Assembly: GCF_000766865.1 (NCBI RefSeq)
Contig: NZ_JNFA01000023.1
Coordinates: 294,815 to 358,814 of the forward strand
Direction: 5' to 3'
DNA: 64,000 bases
DNA from: Listeria booriae
Lineage (GTDB): Bacteria > Bacillota > Bacilli > Lactobacillales > Listeriaceae
In this document: one piece after another, positions 26,105 to 35,069 of the stretch
Numbering within the stretch: the first letter of the stretch is position 1
How the letters are laid out: every line of letters starts with the position of its first letter
Position numbers and translations under genes: made by a program
Notes under the pieces: model-generated
The model's database searches: none
What the model saw: only the letters and a program-made list of their open reading frames with translations
Told to the model about the DNA's origin: nothing

Positions 26105-26926
26105 ATGGATGCAATTCAATTAATCCTTGTCTTCCTCGTAGCTTGTATCTGTGGTATGGGTAGTATCTTGGATGAGTGGCAATCTCACCGTCCGTTGATC
26201 GCGTGTACGTTAACAGGTCTTGTACTTGGCGACATGACAACTGGTATTATTATCGGTGGTTCACTTGAAATGATCGCATTAGGTTGGATGAATATCGGGG
26301 CCGCTGTTGCACCTGATACTGCCTTGGCATCACTAATTTCAACAATTTTGGTTATTACAGGGGGACAAGACATCAGCGTTGGTATCTCACTTGCGATTCC
26401 ACTTGCTGCTGCTGGTCAAGTTTTAACAATTCTCGTTCGTACGATTACTGTAGGTTTCCAACATTCAGCCGATAAAATGGCGGAATCAGGGAATCTGAGG
26501 GGACTCGATCTCCTGCATGTCACGGCACTGCTCCTCCAGGCGATGCGTATTGCGATTCCAGTTCTAATCGTAGCGCTATCTGTTGGTACAGACGCCGTTA
26601 CCAATATGTTGAACGCCATCCCGGATTGGTTGGTTAACGGACTAAACGTTGCCGGCGGATTCATCGTTGTTGTCGGTTATGCGATGGTTATTAACATGAT
26701 GGAAGCGAAATATTTAATGCCATTCTTCTTCTTGGGATTTGTAGTCGCAGCCTTCACAACGTTCAACTTAGTAGCACTAGGTGTCCTAGGACTTGTAGCA
26801 GCTATTATTTACATCCAATTAAGCCCTAAATATTATCTAAAAGAAGCACTTGCCCAATACGGAGCGGCAGGTGGCGGCGGTGGGTCGAAACCAGAGAACG
26901 ATCTGGATGACGACCTAGACGACTAA
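26105..26926 (+). CDS. mpoC: Mannose-family PTS component EIIC
   Basis: 273 residues with eight or nine predicted membrane helices; DAIQLILVFLVACICGMGS and LTGLVLGDMTTGIIIGGSLE are typical of EIIC-Man. It forms the sugar channel with EIID. The C-terminus carries a glycine run and an acidic tail (PENDLDDDLDD), probably cytoplasmic. Confidence 0.92.
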   Translation: MDAIQLILVFLVACICGMGSILDEWQSHRPLIACTLTGLVLGDMTTGIIIGGSLEMIALGWMNIGAAVAPDTALASLISTILVITGGQDISVGISLAIPLAAAGQVLTILVRTITVGFQHSADKMAESGNLRGLDLLHVTALLLQAMRIAIPVLIVALSVGTDAVTNMLNAIPDWLVNGLNVAGGFIVVVGYAMVINMMEAKYLMPFFFLGFVVAAFTTFNLVALGVLGLVAAIIYIQLSPKYYLKEALAQYGAAGGGGGSKPENDLDDDLDD

Positions 26927-26946
26927 AAAAGGGAGGTAACCAAATT

Positions 26947-27807
26947 ATGAGTAATGAAACTGCAAAAGTAACCGTTGGCGAGAAGAAGCTAACAAAAGGT
27001 GACTTAATGAGCGTATTTATTCGTTCTAACCTGTTCCAAGGTTCATGGAACTTTGAGCGTATGCAAGCGTTGGGATTTTGTTTTAGCGTTATTCCAATCA
27101 TTAATCGCTTGTATGAAGGCGACGAACGTAAAGAAGCAATTAAACGTCATTTGGAGTTTTTCAATACACATCCATATATGGGAGCTCCGATTTTAGGGGT
27201 AACCGCTGCGATGGAAGAACAAAGAGCAAATGGCGCACCAATCGATAATGCCGCTATCAATGGTATTAAAGTTGGTTTGATGGGACCACTTGCTGGTGTT
27301 GGGGATCCAATTTTCTGGGGAACTATTCGTCCAGTATTAGCCGCGTTAGGTGCATCTTTCGCATCAACTGGTAATATCTTTGGCCCACTGCTATTCTTCG
27401 TACTTTTCAATGGGATTCGTTTAGGCTTCCGTTATTGGGGCGTGTTCTACGGTTATGGTAAAGGTACAGACGTTGTATCTGACATGTCCGGTGGCGTGCT
27501 TCAAAAACTAACAGAAGGCGCGTCCATTCTCGGTCTGTTCGTTATGGGTGGACTGGTTAACAAATGGACAACAATCAACATCCCGATTGTCGTATCAAAA
27601 ACAACCAACCAAGAAGGTAAAACAACAACGACCACTGTTCAAGATATTTTGGATAGCTTAATGCCTGGTATTCTTGCATTAGGTCTAACATTTGCTTGTA
27701 TGTGGCTGCTCAAGAAAAAAATCAACGCTTTGTGGATTATCTTGATGCTATTCGTTGTTGGTATCGTTGGCTATGTACTTGGTATTTTCTCTGTTCCGGG
27801 TGCGTGA
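26947..27807 (+). CDS. mpoD: Mannose-family PTS component EIID
   Basis: 286 residues. The soluble N-terminal part includes SWNFERMQALGFCFSVIP and FFNTHPYMGAPILG, then LAGVGDPIFWGTIRP and a hydrophobic C-terminal region, all family hallmarks. It starts 20 bp after EIIC with GGGAGG upstream. A strong terminator follows. Confidence 0.93.
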   Translation: MSNETAKVTVGEKKLTKGDLMSVFIRSNLFQGSWNFERMQALGFCFSVIPIINRLYEGDERKEAIKRHLEFFNTHPYMGAPILGVTAAMEEQRANGAPIDNAAINGIKVGLMGPLAGVGDPIFWGTIRPVLAALGASFASTGNIFGPLLFFVLFNGIRLGFRYWGVFYGYGKGTDVVSDMSGGVLQKLTEGASILGLFVMGGLVNKWTTINIPIVVSKTTNQEGKTTTTTVQDILDSLMPGILALGLTFACMWLLKKKINALWIILMLFVVGIVGYVLGIFSVPGA

Positions 27808-27812
27808 TTAGA

Positions 27813-27860
27813 TAAAAATAGGGCTTTTCGTCTTTTGTTGACGGAAAGCCCTATTTTTTA
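27813..27860. terminator. Bidirectional terminator after mpoD
   Basis: Arms beginning AAAAATAGGGCTTT and ending AAAGCCCTATTTTT around a T-rich loop. It also ends the convergent minus-strand gene. Confidence 0.88.
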
Positions 27861-28478
27861 TTTGAAAACTACGTATAACATCACAGTTTGTTCTTGGTTT
27901 TTGAAGCCATTTTCAGAGAATGTGTTTTCGTTCATTCCTGTACCTTCTTTCCCCATAATCCATCCTTGCAATATATATTTTTTTCCTTTTTTTATTTTGC
28001 CATCTTCAAATGATTGTGTTTGTGCGCCTGCGTCCTCTATTTTACCAAAAATATCTTTTGGAATAGCAAATGAATCTTGGGAAGTTGCTCCATCATTTGA
28101 TACTGCCGCGCGAATTTCAGTTGGTTTAAAAACATCAAAGCCAGGAATTCCCCAAACAAGAGTGCCGCTCAGTTGTGTATCTTTTTCACTTCCAAACTCT
28201 GTAACTAGCTTATGTAGCACACGTTTGTCACGTTTATATACATCAAAGTAAATACTCACGTTGCTGCCTTTTACGTTATAGCCAACTTTACCACTCGCTG
28301 CTAAAAGTAAGGATAATTCGTCTGTTCTATCAAGTTGATTCATATTTTTAATTTCGCCGTCTGGAATTCCTTTCTCTTTATCGGTATGGAACGGCCAATA
28401 GTTCATGTGATTCAAATACAGTAACGTGCCACCTAAGATGACGATGATACCTACTACTATTAGTCCTATTTTTTTCAT
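27858..28478 (-). CDS. Membrane-anchored extracellular protein of unknown function
   Basis: 206 residues. One N-terminal membrane segment (KKIGLIVVGIIVILGGTLLYL) has no lipobox, so it is an uncleaved anchor. The remaining ~180 residues should be outside the cell and are rich in beta-strand-like segments (LSGTLVWGIPGFDVF, KKYILQGWIMG). No known domain was recognised. ATG 28478 is chosen because GGGGAG lies 9 nt upstream; an upstream in-frame ATG lacks a site. Confidence 0.78.
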   Translation of the reverse strand: MKKIGLIVVGIIVILGGTLLYLNHMNYWPFHTDKEKGIPDGEIKNMNQLDRTDELSLLLAASGKVGYNVKGSNVSIYFDVYKRDKRVLHKLVTEFGSEKDTQLSGTLVWGIPGFDVFKPTEIRAAVSNDGATSQDSFAIPKDIFGKIEDAGAQTQSFEDGKIKKGKKYILQGWIMGKEGTGMNENTFSENGFKNQEQTVMLYVVFK

Positions 28479-28687
28479 TTTCTGTTTCTCCCCTTTTCTT
28501 TGTTGTTTCAAGTGACTTGAATTTTAATTATAATATGCTATTCACCATTTCACAAGGATATTTTGGTTATTTTTGCATATCGCACGCTCGTTCTTGAGAA
28601 ATAAGACTTGGAATGATGTGATTCGGTTCCTTTTTTTAGTATAGAATGGTACAATGAAGTGAAATTTAATGAATGTAGGTGTAGTTA

Positions 28688-29155
28688 ATGAGCTTTGATG
28701 CAACAAATATTTTCTTGCTGATTATGATTGCTGGAGCCTTCTTGTTCTCCTTTTATGATGGCGTTGTGCTTCATTTCTGGAAAGGGAAAACGGTTCGCAG
28801 TATTCCGCTTCGCTCGCGCGGAAAATGGGATGGATACATATTCGTTGGGTTAATTACTCTCTTGTTTATCTCCAATGCGTTTTTACGTCACGGACCAACT
28901 TCAACTTCTGTTTTGCTGGCGATTCTTGGTGTTTTATTTTTCTACATTTGTTTTATCCGCAAAGGTCGTATTATTTTTAAAGAGCATGGTTTCTTTTATG
29001 CCCTCCTCTTTTTTGAATATAAGAAAATGGAGCGGATTAACTTGTCGGAAGATGGTGTCTTGGTGATTGAAACAGGGCGTCAGCGCTTGCTATTGTTTGC
29101 GCGAAATGAACAAGATTTAGCAGATATGTTACAAATTTTTACAGAACGCAGCTAA
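28688..29155 (+). CDS. UPF0266/YobD-like (DUF986) membrane protein
   Basis: 155 residues with three predicted helices (about 6-26, 50-68, 75-92) and a C-terminal soluble part ([30 protein letters not shown]). The layout and wording fit the UPF0266 membrane family, which often lies near mannose PTS genes in Firmicutes, as here 0.9 kb from mpoD. Function unknown. The ribosome site (TAGGTG) is weak. TTCCTT-17-TACAAT upstream is a plausible promoter. Confidence 0.78.
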   Translation: MSFDATNIFLLIMIAGAFLFSFYDGVVLHFWKGKTVRSIPLRSRGKWDGYIFVGLITLLFISNAFLRHGPTSTSVLLAILGVLFFYICFIRKGRIIFKEHGFFYALLFFEYKKMERINLSEDGVLVIETGRQRLLLFARNEQDLADMLQIFTERS

Positions 29156-29192
29156 AAAAATCGAGTCTGGGAGCTACCCAAACTCGATTTTT
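29156..29192. terminator. Bidirectional terminator
   Basis: Arms around TCGAGTCTGGG / CCCAAACTCGA with flanking A7 and T6 runs; it serves the YobD-like gene and the convergent gene. Confidence 0.85.
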
Positions 29193-29575
29193 TATATGCC
29201 GACTTTACTTAAATGAATCCGTTCTACTTCAAACTCGATAAATTTACCATGTAAGGCTTCGATTTGTTCGTCGTATTGCGTATTGAAACAGATGATGCTA
29301 TCTTCTAAACGAAGTACCGCAAAACCGTCCTCTTCGTAGTCCTCTAGTTGTCCGACGATGTGAACGAGTGCGTCTTCGGTTGTCTCTAAAATACAATGTT
29401 TCTCGTCGCTCTCAGCAAGCCTTGCCGCCGTCAAATCTTCTGGAATTTCAATTTCTACCGTATATTTGCGATTCGACTCCGGCTCGTCATCGTTCCAAAT
29501 TCCTTCACACGTGCCGAAATCACTTTCAAATCTAACTTGCCCAGAAGCAAGCTTTTTCTGAACCTTAATTTCCAC
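29192..29575 (-). CDS. Small acidic cytoplasmic protein of unknown function
   Basis: 127 residues, no membrane segment, acidic (many Glu and Asp), predicted beta-rich: EIKVQKKLASGQVRF, KYTVEIEIPEDL, FAVLRLEDSIICFN. A homologue exists in L. monocytogenes near this locus as I recall, but no function is known to me. GTG 29575 is chosen because AGGAGG lies 9 nt upstream; the longer frame starts nine codons earlier at a GTG without a site. Confidence 0.72.
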   Translation of the reverse strand: MEIKVQKKLASGQVRFESDFGTCEGIWNDDEPESNRKYTVEIEIPEDLTAARLAESDEKHCILETTEDALVHIVGQLEDYEEDGFAVLRLEDSIICFNTQYDEQIEALHGKFIEFEVERIHLSKVGI

Positions 29576-29647
29576 TAAAAAATTCCTCCTGAAGTTTTTC
29601 ACTTTATTGTTTATTATAGCATGAAATGAAGAAATCGCACCTATTTT

Positions 29648-30790
29648 TTACTGCAAAAGTCCATAAATTTCTTTTGTTAGTGCTACGTTTCCTTTTTCTG
29701 AACGTATATTGGAGAATAGAATGACCGCGTCTTTGTGATTTCTTGAAAAACTGTTGATTGTTTCGTAGTTGTAAATAACGCCGCGTGATAAATAAAAAGT
29801 AGATTTATCATAAAAGCCAAAACCATAATATCCAGCGCCAGGTTGGAGCATTCTTGTAAGACTTGCTTGATTGATTAGTTTGCCGCTTGTTAATGCTTTA
29901 TCGAACAAATAAATGTCTTTTGGTGGCATATACATATTTCCAGCACCGAATAATTGAGAATTGTCTTGAAGATACGGATTTTTGATAAGCGTGCCGTTGC
30001 TTAATTTATAGCTTACTGCTTCATTTGGATTCGTGAAAAAACCATCGCCAATGCCTGTTTGGGTCATTCTAGCGGGTGTGAAGATGTGTTGCTTTAGATA
30101 ATTGGTAAGGGTTTGGTTCGTTAGCACTTCGATTAGACGTCCCATCACCGCGTAATTATCATCGCGATAATCCCATTTGCCTGGTTGGCGATAAATTCCG
30201 CCTGCTTCAATGTCTCGTAAAATTTGTTCAGATGTTATTGGTTGATTTCCTTTCTTGCGCCCGTTGATGCCTGACGTGTGACCAAGGAAATTCTTTATTT
30301 TAATATTCTTGCCGTTAGGGAAATCAGGAAAATATTTATTGATTGGGTCTTCTACGTTTAGCAGACCTTTTTCTTGTAATTGCATAATTGCTGTTGCCAC
30401 GACTGCTTTTTGCATGGAGCCGATGATGTATAGGCTCTTGTCGTCGGTCATTTTGCCGATGGTTTTGTTTGCGATGCCGAAGCCTTGGTTTAGGATAACC
30501 TGATTGTCTTTTACAATATAGGCGGTACCGTTGAATTGGTTCGCTTTTAGTGTTGTTTCGATCTTTGCTTTGGTCGAGGCATGTGGGTCTACTACAATAT
30601 TGGCCTTTCGACTAGTTGTTGATTCATCGTTCATGGTAATCTCGTTCGCTGTTACTTTAGGATGCATCTGCACGAATGCATAACTGCCTCCCACTCCCAC
30701 AACTAACAAGCACGTTATAACGGTTGCAATGGTTCCTAGACGGCGCTTATGACGTTTCTTGCGCGCCTTTTCTGCTCTACTCATGTGCAT
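29648..30790 (-). CDS. Membrane-anchored serine hydrolase, beta-lactamase/PBP4* family
   Basis: 380 residues. The basic N-terminus and one membrane segment (about 17-40) anchor an extracellular class C-type serine hydrolase. The catalytic SxxK is S125-MQ-K128 (GSMQKAV). The second motif reads YRD (208-210) instead of the common YSN. HTSG follows at 171-174. Family members are DD-peptidases, esterases or wall-modifying enzymes. GGAGG is 6 nt before the first ATG. The specific substrate cannot be read from sequence. Confidence 0.85.
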   Translation of the reverse strand: MHMSRAEKARKKRHKRRLGTIATVITCLLVVGVGGSYAFVQMHPKVTANEITMNDESTTSRKANIVVDPHASTKAKIETTLKANQFNGTAYIVKDNQVILNQGFGIANKTIGKMTDDKSLYIIGSMQKAVVATAIMQLQEKGLLNVEDPINKYFPDFPNGKNIKIKNFLGHTSGINGRKKGNQPITSEQILRDIEAGGIYRQPGKWDYRDDNYAVMGRLIEVLTNQTLTNYLKQHIFTPARMTQTGIGDGFFTNPNEAVSYKLSNGTLIKNPYLQDNSQLFGAGNMYMPPKDIYLFDKALTSGKLINQASLTRMLQPGAGYYGFGFYDKSTFYLSRGVIYNYETINSFSRNHKDAVILFSNIRSEKGNVALTKEIYGLLQ

Positions 30791-30942
30791 GTTAATCCTC
30801 CTTCACGCTTATGTCTGACATAATTGTAACACTTCGTAATATAATTGTAAAATGTTTTTTAGACAATTTGTTTTTTAACACTTGTTTTTTCCTCTACCGC
30901 AACGTATGCTTAAGATAATTCATAGCAAAGGAGTTAGGTTAA

Positions 30943-31815
30943 ATGACTTTATTAGCATTCGATATGGGTGGAACTGCCGTAAAATACGCCCTCATGGAAA
31001 AAGACGGTACTGTTTTAGAGAAAGGCAACTTCAAAACCCCAAATACTTTAGAAAAGCTTACCACAGAATTACAAAATGTCAAAAATACATACGCCAATCA
31101 CACGTTCACTGGTGCTACTTTTAGCTGTCCTGGAGCCGTTGATAATGAAAGCGGTGTAATTGGCGGTGCTAGCGCGATTCCCTACATTCATCACTTCCCG
31201 ATTAAAGCAATGCTGGAGGAAAAATTAGAACTGCCTGTCACGTTAGAAAATGACGCGAACTGTGCGGCATTAGCCGAAACATGGCTCGGTGTTGCTAAAT
31301 CCGCGCAAGACATTTTATTTATTATCGTTGGCACTGGTATTGGTGGTGCGGTCATTAAAGACGGCAAAATCCATGCTGGCGCTCATCTTCATGGCGGCGA
31401 ATTTGGCTATATGTTGATGAATGACAAACTAGAAACGTTAAGCGACACAGGAACAGCCGTTAATGCAGCAAGTCGAATTGCCAAAAGAAAAGGCCTCCCA
31501 ACATTGAGTGGCCTCGAAGCTTTTCAGTTAAAAGAAAACAATGATCCAATCGCTGTGGAAGAAATTCAAACGATGTATCAAAATCTCGCAAAAGGAATTT
31601 TTAATTTACAATATGTCTATGATCCGGAAATGATTGTCATTGGTGGCGGCGTCAGCGAACGTGAGGACTTCCTGCCATCGATTCAAGCCGAGTTAGACAA
31701 ACTACTAGCCAAAATTACCATTGCCAAAATCGCGCCTAAAATCATGTCCTGCGCCTTCGGTAACGACGCTAATCTTATCGGCGCTATAGCGAACTTCAAT
31801 CAGGTTCATCCATAA
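30943..31815 (+). CDS. ROK-family sugar kinase
   Basis: 290 residues. The N-terminal phosphate motif is LLAFDMGGTAVKYALM (DMGGT at 7-11), then LENDANCAALAE (catalytic Asp in ENDAN) and VGTGIGGAVIKDGKI. ROK kinases phosphorylate glucose, fructose, mannose, N-acetyl sugars or beta-glucosides. The zinc motif common in other ROK proteins (CxCGxxGC) is absent, which fits the BglK-like/short Firmicutes subgroup. AAAGGAG is 9 nt before the ATG. Monocistronic. Confidence 0.88.
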   Translation: MTLLAFDMGGTAVKYALMEKDGTVLEKGNFKTPNTLEKLTTELQNVKNTYANHTFTGATFSCPGAVDNESGVIGGASAIPYIHHFPIKAMLEEKLELPVTLENDANCAALAETWLGVAKSAQDILFIIVGTGIGGAVIKDGKIHAGAHLHGGEFGYMLMNDKLETLSDTGTAVNAASRIAKRKGLPTLSGLEAFQLKENNDPIAVEEIQTMYQNLAKGIFNLQYVYDPEMIVIGGGVSEREDFLPSIQAELDKLLAKITIAKIAPKIMSCAFGNDANLIGAIANFNQVHP

Positions 31816-31816
31816 A

Positions 31817-31866
31817 CAAAAAATAATATCTTAAAACATCATTTACGTGTTTTAAGATATTATTTT
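31817..31866. terminator. Bidirectional terminator
   Basis: 18-bp AT-rich arms (AAATAATATCTTAAAACA and its complement) with a 9-base loop, between the ROK kinase and the convergent GRAM-like gene. Confidence 0.85.
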
Positions 31867-32204
31867 TATTTTTTAACTAATTTCTCTGTCTCACCACGCG
31901 TAGCAAGTACTTGTTCCAGCGCAGCGAGCCATTTCTTTTGTTTGTTGATGATAAATTGATATTGTTTGCCATCTTTTGTTTCCACATTCAGCAAATTCGA
32001 CAACATGTCGCGACCTAACACCTTCGTCATAGCCCCCTCAATTCGAATAATATCGTCAAAGGGAATCGTTAAGTCTTCTGTAAAATAATCATTCGGTTTA
32101 TGAATCAAATACGTTGCTGTAATGAAAAGCTTTCCTGGTACTGGCTTGAAACCATTTTTTAAATTGGCTAAGCCTTTGTAGATAACGTCAACCGTTTCTC
32201 CCAT
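31866..32204 (-). CDS. Small GRAM/PH-like protein
   Basis: 112 residues, soluble. GKLFITATYLIHKPNDYF followed by LTIPFDDIIRIEGAM and KQYQFIINKQKKWLAAL matches the strand-turn-strand plus helix pattern of a bacterial GRAM/PH-like domain; DUF956, found near mannose PTS genes, has a similar shape. Role unknown. GAGGGTGATG precedes the ATG. Confidence 0.7.
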   Translation of the reverse strand: MGETVDVIYKGLANLKNGFKPVPGKLFITATYLIHKPNDYFTEDLTIPFDDIIRIEGAMTKVLGRDMLSNLLNVETKDGKQYQFIINKQKKWLAALEQVLATRGETEKLVKK

Positions 32205-32412
32205 ACATCATCACCCTCGTCCTTCTTTTCCCATTACTATTGTATCAAAAATAACCTTAAATTTGTAGCAACTTCCGACGTATTCCATGCTGTTCACATT
32301 TCCTTAACATTTATCCACGTTTTTTTACAAAAAGGCTTGGCATAAGGCTTTAAGAAGCTTAGAATGAAACTATGTAATACATGCTTGGCTTTTTTGAGAG
32401 GGGCTAATTAAC

Positions 32413-33141
32413 TTGCGCGCAATTATTTATATCGGCAATGGAACACAACTGGCAGATGGTAATGCAGAATTTCACCAATTTATTAATCAAATGAAAAAGA
32501 AACGACCTGAAAAAATTCAAGAACTCGGCTTCCTAAGCATGAGCTATCCTACCATCGAGATTGCCTGTGAGAAAGCAATCATCGCAGGAGCTACAGACTT
32601 AATTATCGTTCCTGTATTCCTATTTTCTGCAACAAATATCAAACATGAAATCCCTGAAATTTTACGTTCTGTAGAAGCAAAACACCCAGAAGTCACCATT
32701 AAGATGACAAAAACATTCGGTTTTGACCCTGAAATAATTACATTGGCGGAGCAAAATATCTTACAAACGAACATCGATCAAGATGCCGCCGTCCTATTAG
32801 TTGGTCTTGGAAGCACGCACGATCAGGAACCTGCTAATCGACTTTACAGTGTCGCACAACTCCTCGAATCGCAACTACATTTCCCCGTTTTCCATAGCGA
32901 AATCAAAGGCGAACCTGCGTATTCCAAACAACTCGCACAACTTCTTTCCAGCTATCCAAAAATCTATATTATCCCTTATTTCCTATTTACCGGTGCCCAC
33001 GTTGTCACCATCGACCAAGAGCGGATGTGCTTACAAAAACAATATCCAGACGCAGAAATCGTGGTTTGCGAATCTTTCCACTATCACCCGTTGTTAGAAC
33101 AAGCCGTCCTGCACAAAATCGCAGAATTAGTAGGCGAATAA
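32413..33141 (+). CDS. CbiX/SirB-family protein with altered active site
   Basis: 242 residues in two homologous chelatase-fold halves, collinear with B. subtilis SirB (sirohydrochlorin ferrochelatase). The residues that in SirB are His10, Glu43 and His76 read Asn9 (IGNGTQ), Ser42 (FLSMSYPT) and Asn75 (FSATNIKH) here. The second half keeps GLGST (131-135) and a His196 in LFTGAH. It stands alone, without siroheme or cobalamin genes. It may use the second half, bind a tetrapyrrole or metal without chelation, or have another role. TTG start with GAGGGG 9 nt upstream. Confidence 0.8.
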   Translation: MRAIIYIGNGTQLADGNAEFHQFINQMKKKRPEKIQELGFLSMSYPTIEIACEKAIIAGATDLIIVPVFLFSATNIKHEIPEILRSVEAKHPEVTIKMTKTFGFDPEIITLAEQNILQTNIDQDAAVLLVGLGSTHDQEPANRLYSVAQLLESQLHFPVFHSEIKGEPAYSKQLAQLLSSYPKIYIIPYFLFTGAHVVTIDQERMCLQKQYPDAEIVVCESFHYHPLLEQAVLHKIAELVGE

Positions 33142-33145
33142 GTAT

Positions 33146-33206
33146 AAAAGCATGAGTCAAGCAAAGCCTCCACTTACAAGAAGGATTGCAGTAGCTCATG
33201 CTTTTT
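33146..33206. terminator. Bidirectional terminator
   Basis: Arms AAAAGCATGAG and CTCATGCTTTT with a long internal loop and T runs on both sides. Confidence 0.75.
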
Positions 33207-33208
33207 AT

Positions 33209-34096
33209 TTATCTAGGAACAAGTACTTCCAAATGTTCTTTCAAAACTTCAATCTTGATTGGGAACGTATCACCAGGGTCCCCGTCCACATTCACCTTCA
33301 CTTCAGGCTCCGTACAATCAATCTCAAGCGTTGTTGTCGAGAAGTACATCACGCCATCCGCTTTTTTCAAAGTTCCTAACGCGATTTGTGGTAAAATTTT
33401 GGCCGCGTCAATGATGCCTAATTTCGTAATAATGAAGACGTGAATCAATCCGTCATCGACTTCCGCTTCTGGCGCCCATTGCTCCATACCGCCCACAGAA
33501 TTCGTCAAACTCGCAATGACAAGGGCAGCCTCACCCTTCCAGTCACCTTCATCATACTTTATTTCAAAATCCAATAACTCATGCCGCGAAAATGCCTTCA
33601 AACCTTCCGCAAAATAAGCAACTGAACCAAATCGTGTTTTCTGCTCCACGCTCACTTTATCGACAGCTTCCGCAATCATGCCAGCTGCCAACACGTTCAT
33701 GAAGTACGTATCACCAATTTTGCCGATGTCCATCGTGCGCTTCGTCGCTGTTTCTAGCGCCTTAATCGCCTTGTCTGGCCGCAAAGGAATACCGAGCGAA
33801 CGAGCCAAATCATTCACCGTCCCAAGCGGTATAAAGCTAAACGCCGGTCTGTTTTCCTGCTCCGCCAAACCATTAATAACCTCATTTAGCGTCCCGTCAC
33901 CGCCCATCGCTACCACGACATCAAATCGTTCCTGTGCCGCTTGTCTTGCAAATTCTGTTGCGTCGCCGCCTTTTTGAGTCTCTTTGACCACTACTTCACG
34001 ATAACGCCTAAATAAAGCTTTCCGTGCTTTTTCCGCGTAAACTTTTCCTTTTTCCTTACCAGAAGAAGGATTCACTATTAACATTGCTTTTTCCAT
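33209..34096 (-). CDS. Diacylglycerol kinase-family lipid kinase
   Basis: 295 residues, DagK/YegS fold. NPSSGKEKG (9-17) and the catalytic-domain hallmark AMGGDGTLNEVINGL bind ATP; PLGTVNDLARSLGIP is the GTxNDxAR motif. The C-terminal beta domain is present (EVDDGLIHVF). The enzyme probably phosphorylates diacylglycerol or a related lipid at the membrane; the exact substrate is not visible. GGGGAG lies 10 nt before the ATG. Confidence 0.9.
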   Translation of the reverse strand: MEKAMLIVNPSSGKEKGKVYAEKARKALFRRYREVVVKETQKGGDATEFARQAAQERFDVVVAMGGDGTLNEVINGLAEQENRPAFSFIPLGTVNDLARSLGIPLRPDKAIKALETATKRTMDIGKIGDTYFMNVLAAGMIAEAVDKVSVEQKTRFGSVAYFAEGLKAFSRHELLDFEIKYDEGDWKGEAALVIASLTNSVGGMEQWAPEAEVDDGLIHVFIITKLGIIDAAKILPQIALGTLKKADGVMYFSTTTLEIDCTEPEVKVNVDGDPGDTFPIKIEVLKEHLEVLVPR

Positions 34097-34259
34097 TATG
34101 TATCACTCCCCAACGTTACTCTAATACATTATACCCCGTATTCCGTATAAAAAAACAGCAAAACCACATTTTCAAATCATTATTACTTGAAAAATTGTAC
34201 ATTTGGCGTTACAGTTAAAGCATAGTATTTCACTAGGATATACAAGGAGGAACGAAAAA

Positions 34260-35021
34260 ATGGAACGCGTCACCTTTAAAAACGAAGCTGGTTTATCATT
34301 AGTTGGTCATTTTTATGCTGCTCCTTCTAAGTCCATCGTCATTATGACGCACGGTTTTTTATCTAATAAATCATCCAGCGGTCGCTTCGATAGTTTTGCC
34401 TTAAAACTGCAACAAAATGGCTATAATGTATTAACCTATGATTGTGGCGGCTACGGCGAAAGTGACGATACCGCGATTCATTTCGATAAGCAAGTCACCG
34501 ATTTACAAGCCGCAAAACAGTTCAGCCAGTCGCTTGGCATGGAGAGGTTCGCCTACTGGGGTCATAGCCTCGGTGGTCGGTTATCGCTAGCCTGTTATCA
34601 GGATGATATTGATACGATGGTTTTGACGGGACCTGTGACGGGGGCGATTTTTTATCAGCATGTCGATTATTTTTCGCAAGAGCAGATTACGCAGTGTGAG
34701 TGCAACGGCAGCATGATTTTTTATGTCGATGACCCTTGGCGCTCGGAAATTGTGCTAGACAAACAAATGCTCACCGATTTTGACACGATGGATCAACAAG
34801 CAACATTAGCGGGCGTTCATTGTCCGGTTTTAATTATTCACGGCACGAAAGGTGCACTCGAACAAGAACTTGCCCAGATTACAAAACAAGGCCTAAACTT
34901 GTTTCCAGAAGGTTCGAAACTGATTGAGCTGGACGGCGCCGATCATGGCTTTATGGAACAACTAGATGAAATCGAAACACTAGGACTCCATTGGTTGCAT
35001 CAACAATTCGCATTACAATAA
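34260..35021 (+). CDS. Alpha/beta hydrolase
   Basis: 253 residues, single alpha/beta hydrolase domain. MTHGFLSNKSS holds the oxyanion loop, the nucleophile serine is in YWGHSLGGRLS, the acid is probably the Asp in VLIIHGTKGALEQ or nearby, and the histidine is in GADHGFMEQ. It is probably an esterase or acyl hydrolase of the cytoplasm. ATG 34260 has AAGGAGG upstream; the frame extends 19 codons further without a site. Confidence 0.87.
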   Translation: MERVTFKNEAGLSLVGHFYAAPSKSIVIMTHGFLSNKSSSGRFDSFALKLQQNGYNVLTYDCGGYGESDDTAIHFDKQVTDLQAAKQFSQSLGMERFAYWGHSLGGRLSLACYQDDIDTMVLTGPVTGAIFYQHVDYFSQEQITQCECNGSMIFYVDDPWRSEIVLDKQMLTDFDTMDQQATLAGVHCPVLIIHGTKGALEQELAQITKQGLNLFPEGSKLIELDGADHGFMEQLDEIETLGLHWLHQQFALQ

Positions 35022-35069
35022 AAAACAGCTTGAAATCTGGATATGCGTCCGTGATTTCAAGCTGTTTTT
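35020..35069. terminator. Bidirectional terminator
   Basis: 17-bp arms AAAAACAGCTTGAAATC and complement with a 15-base loop, between two convergent genes. Confidence 0.88.
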
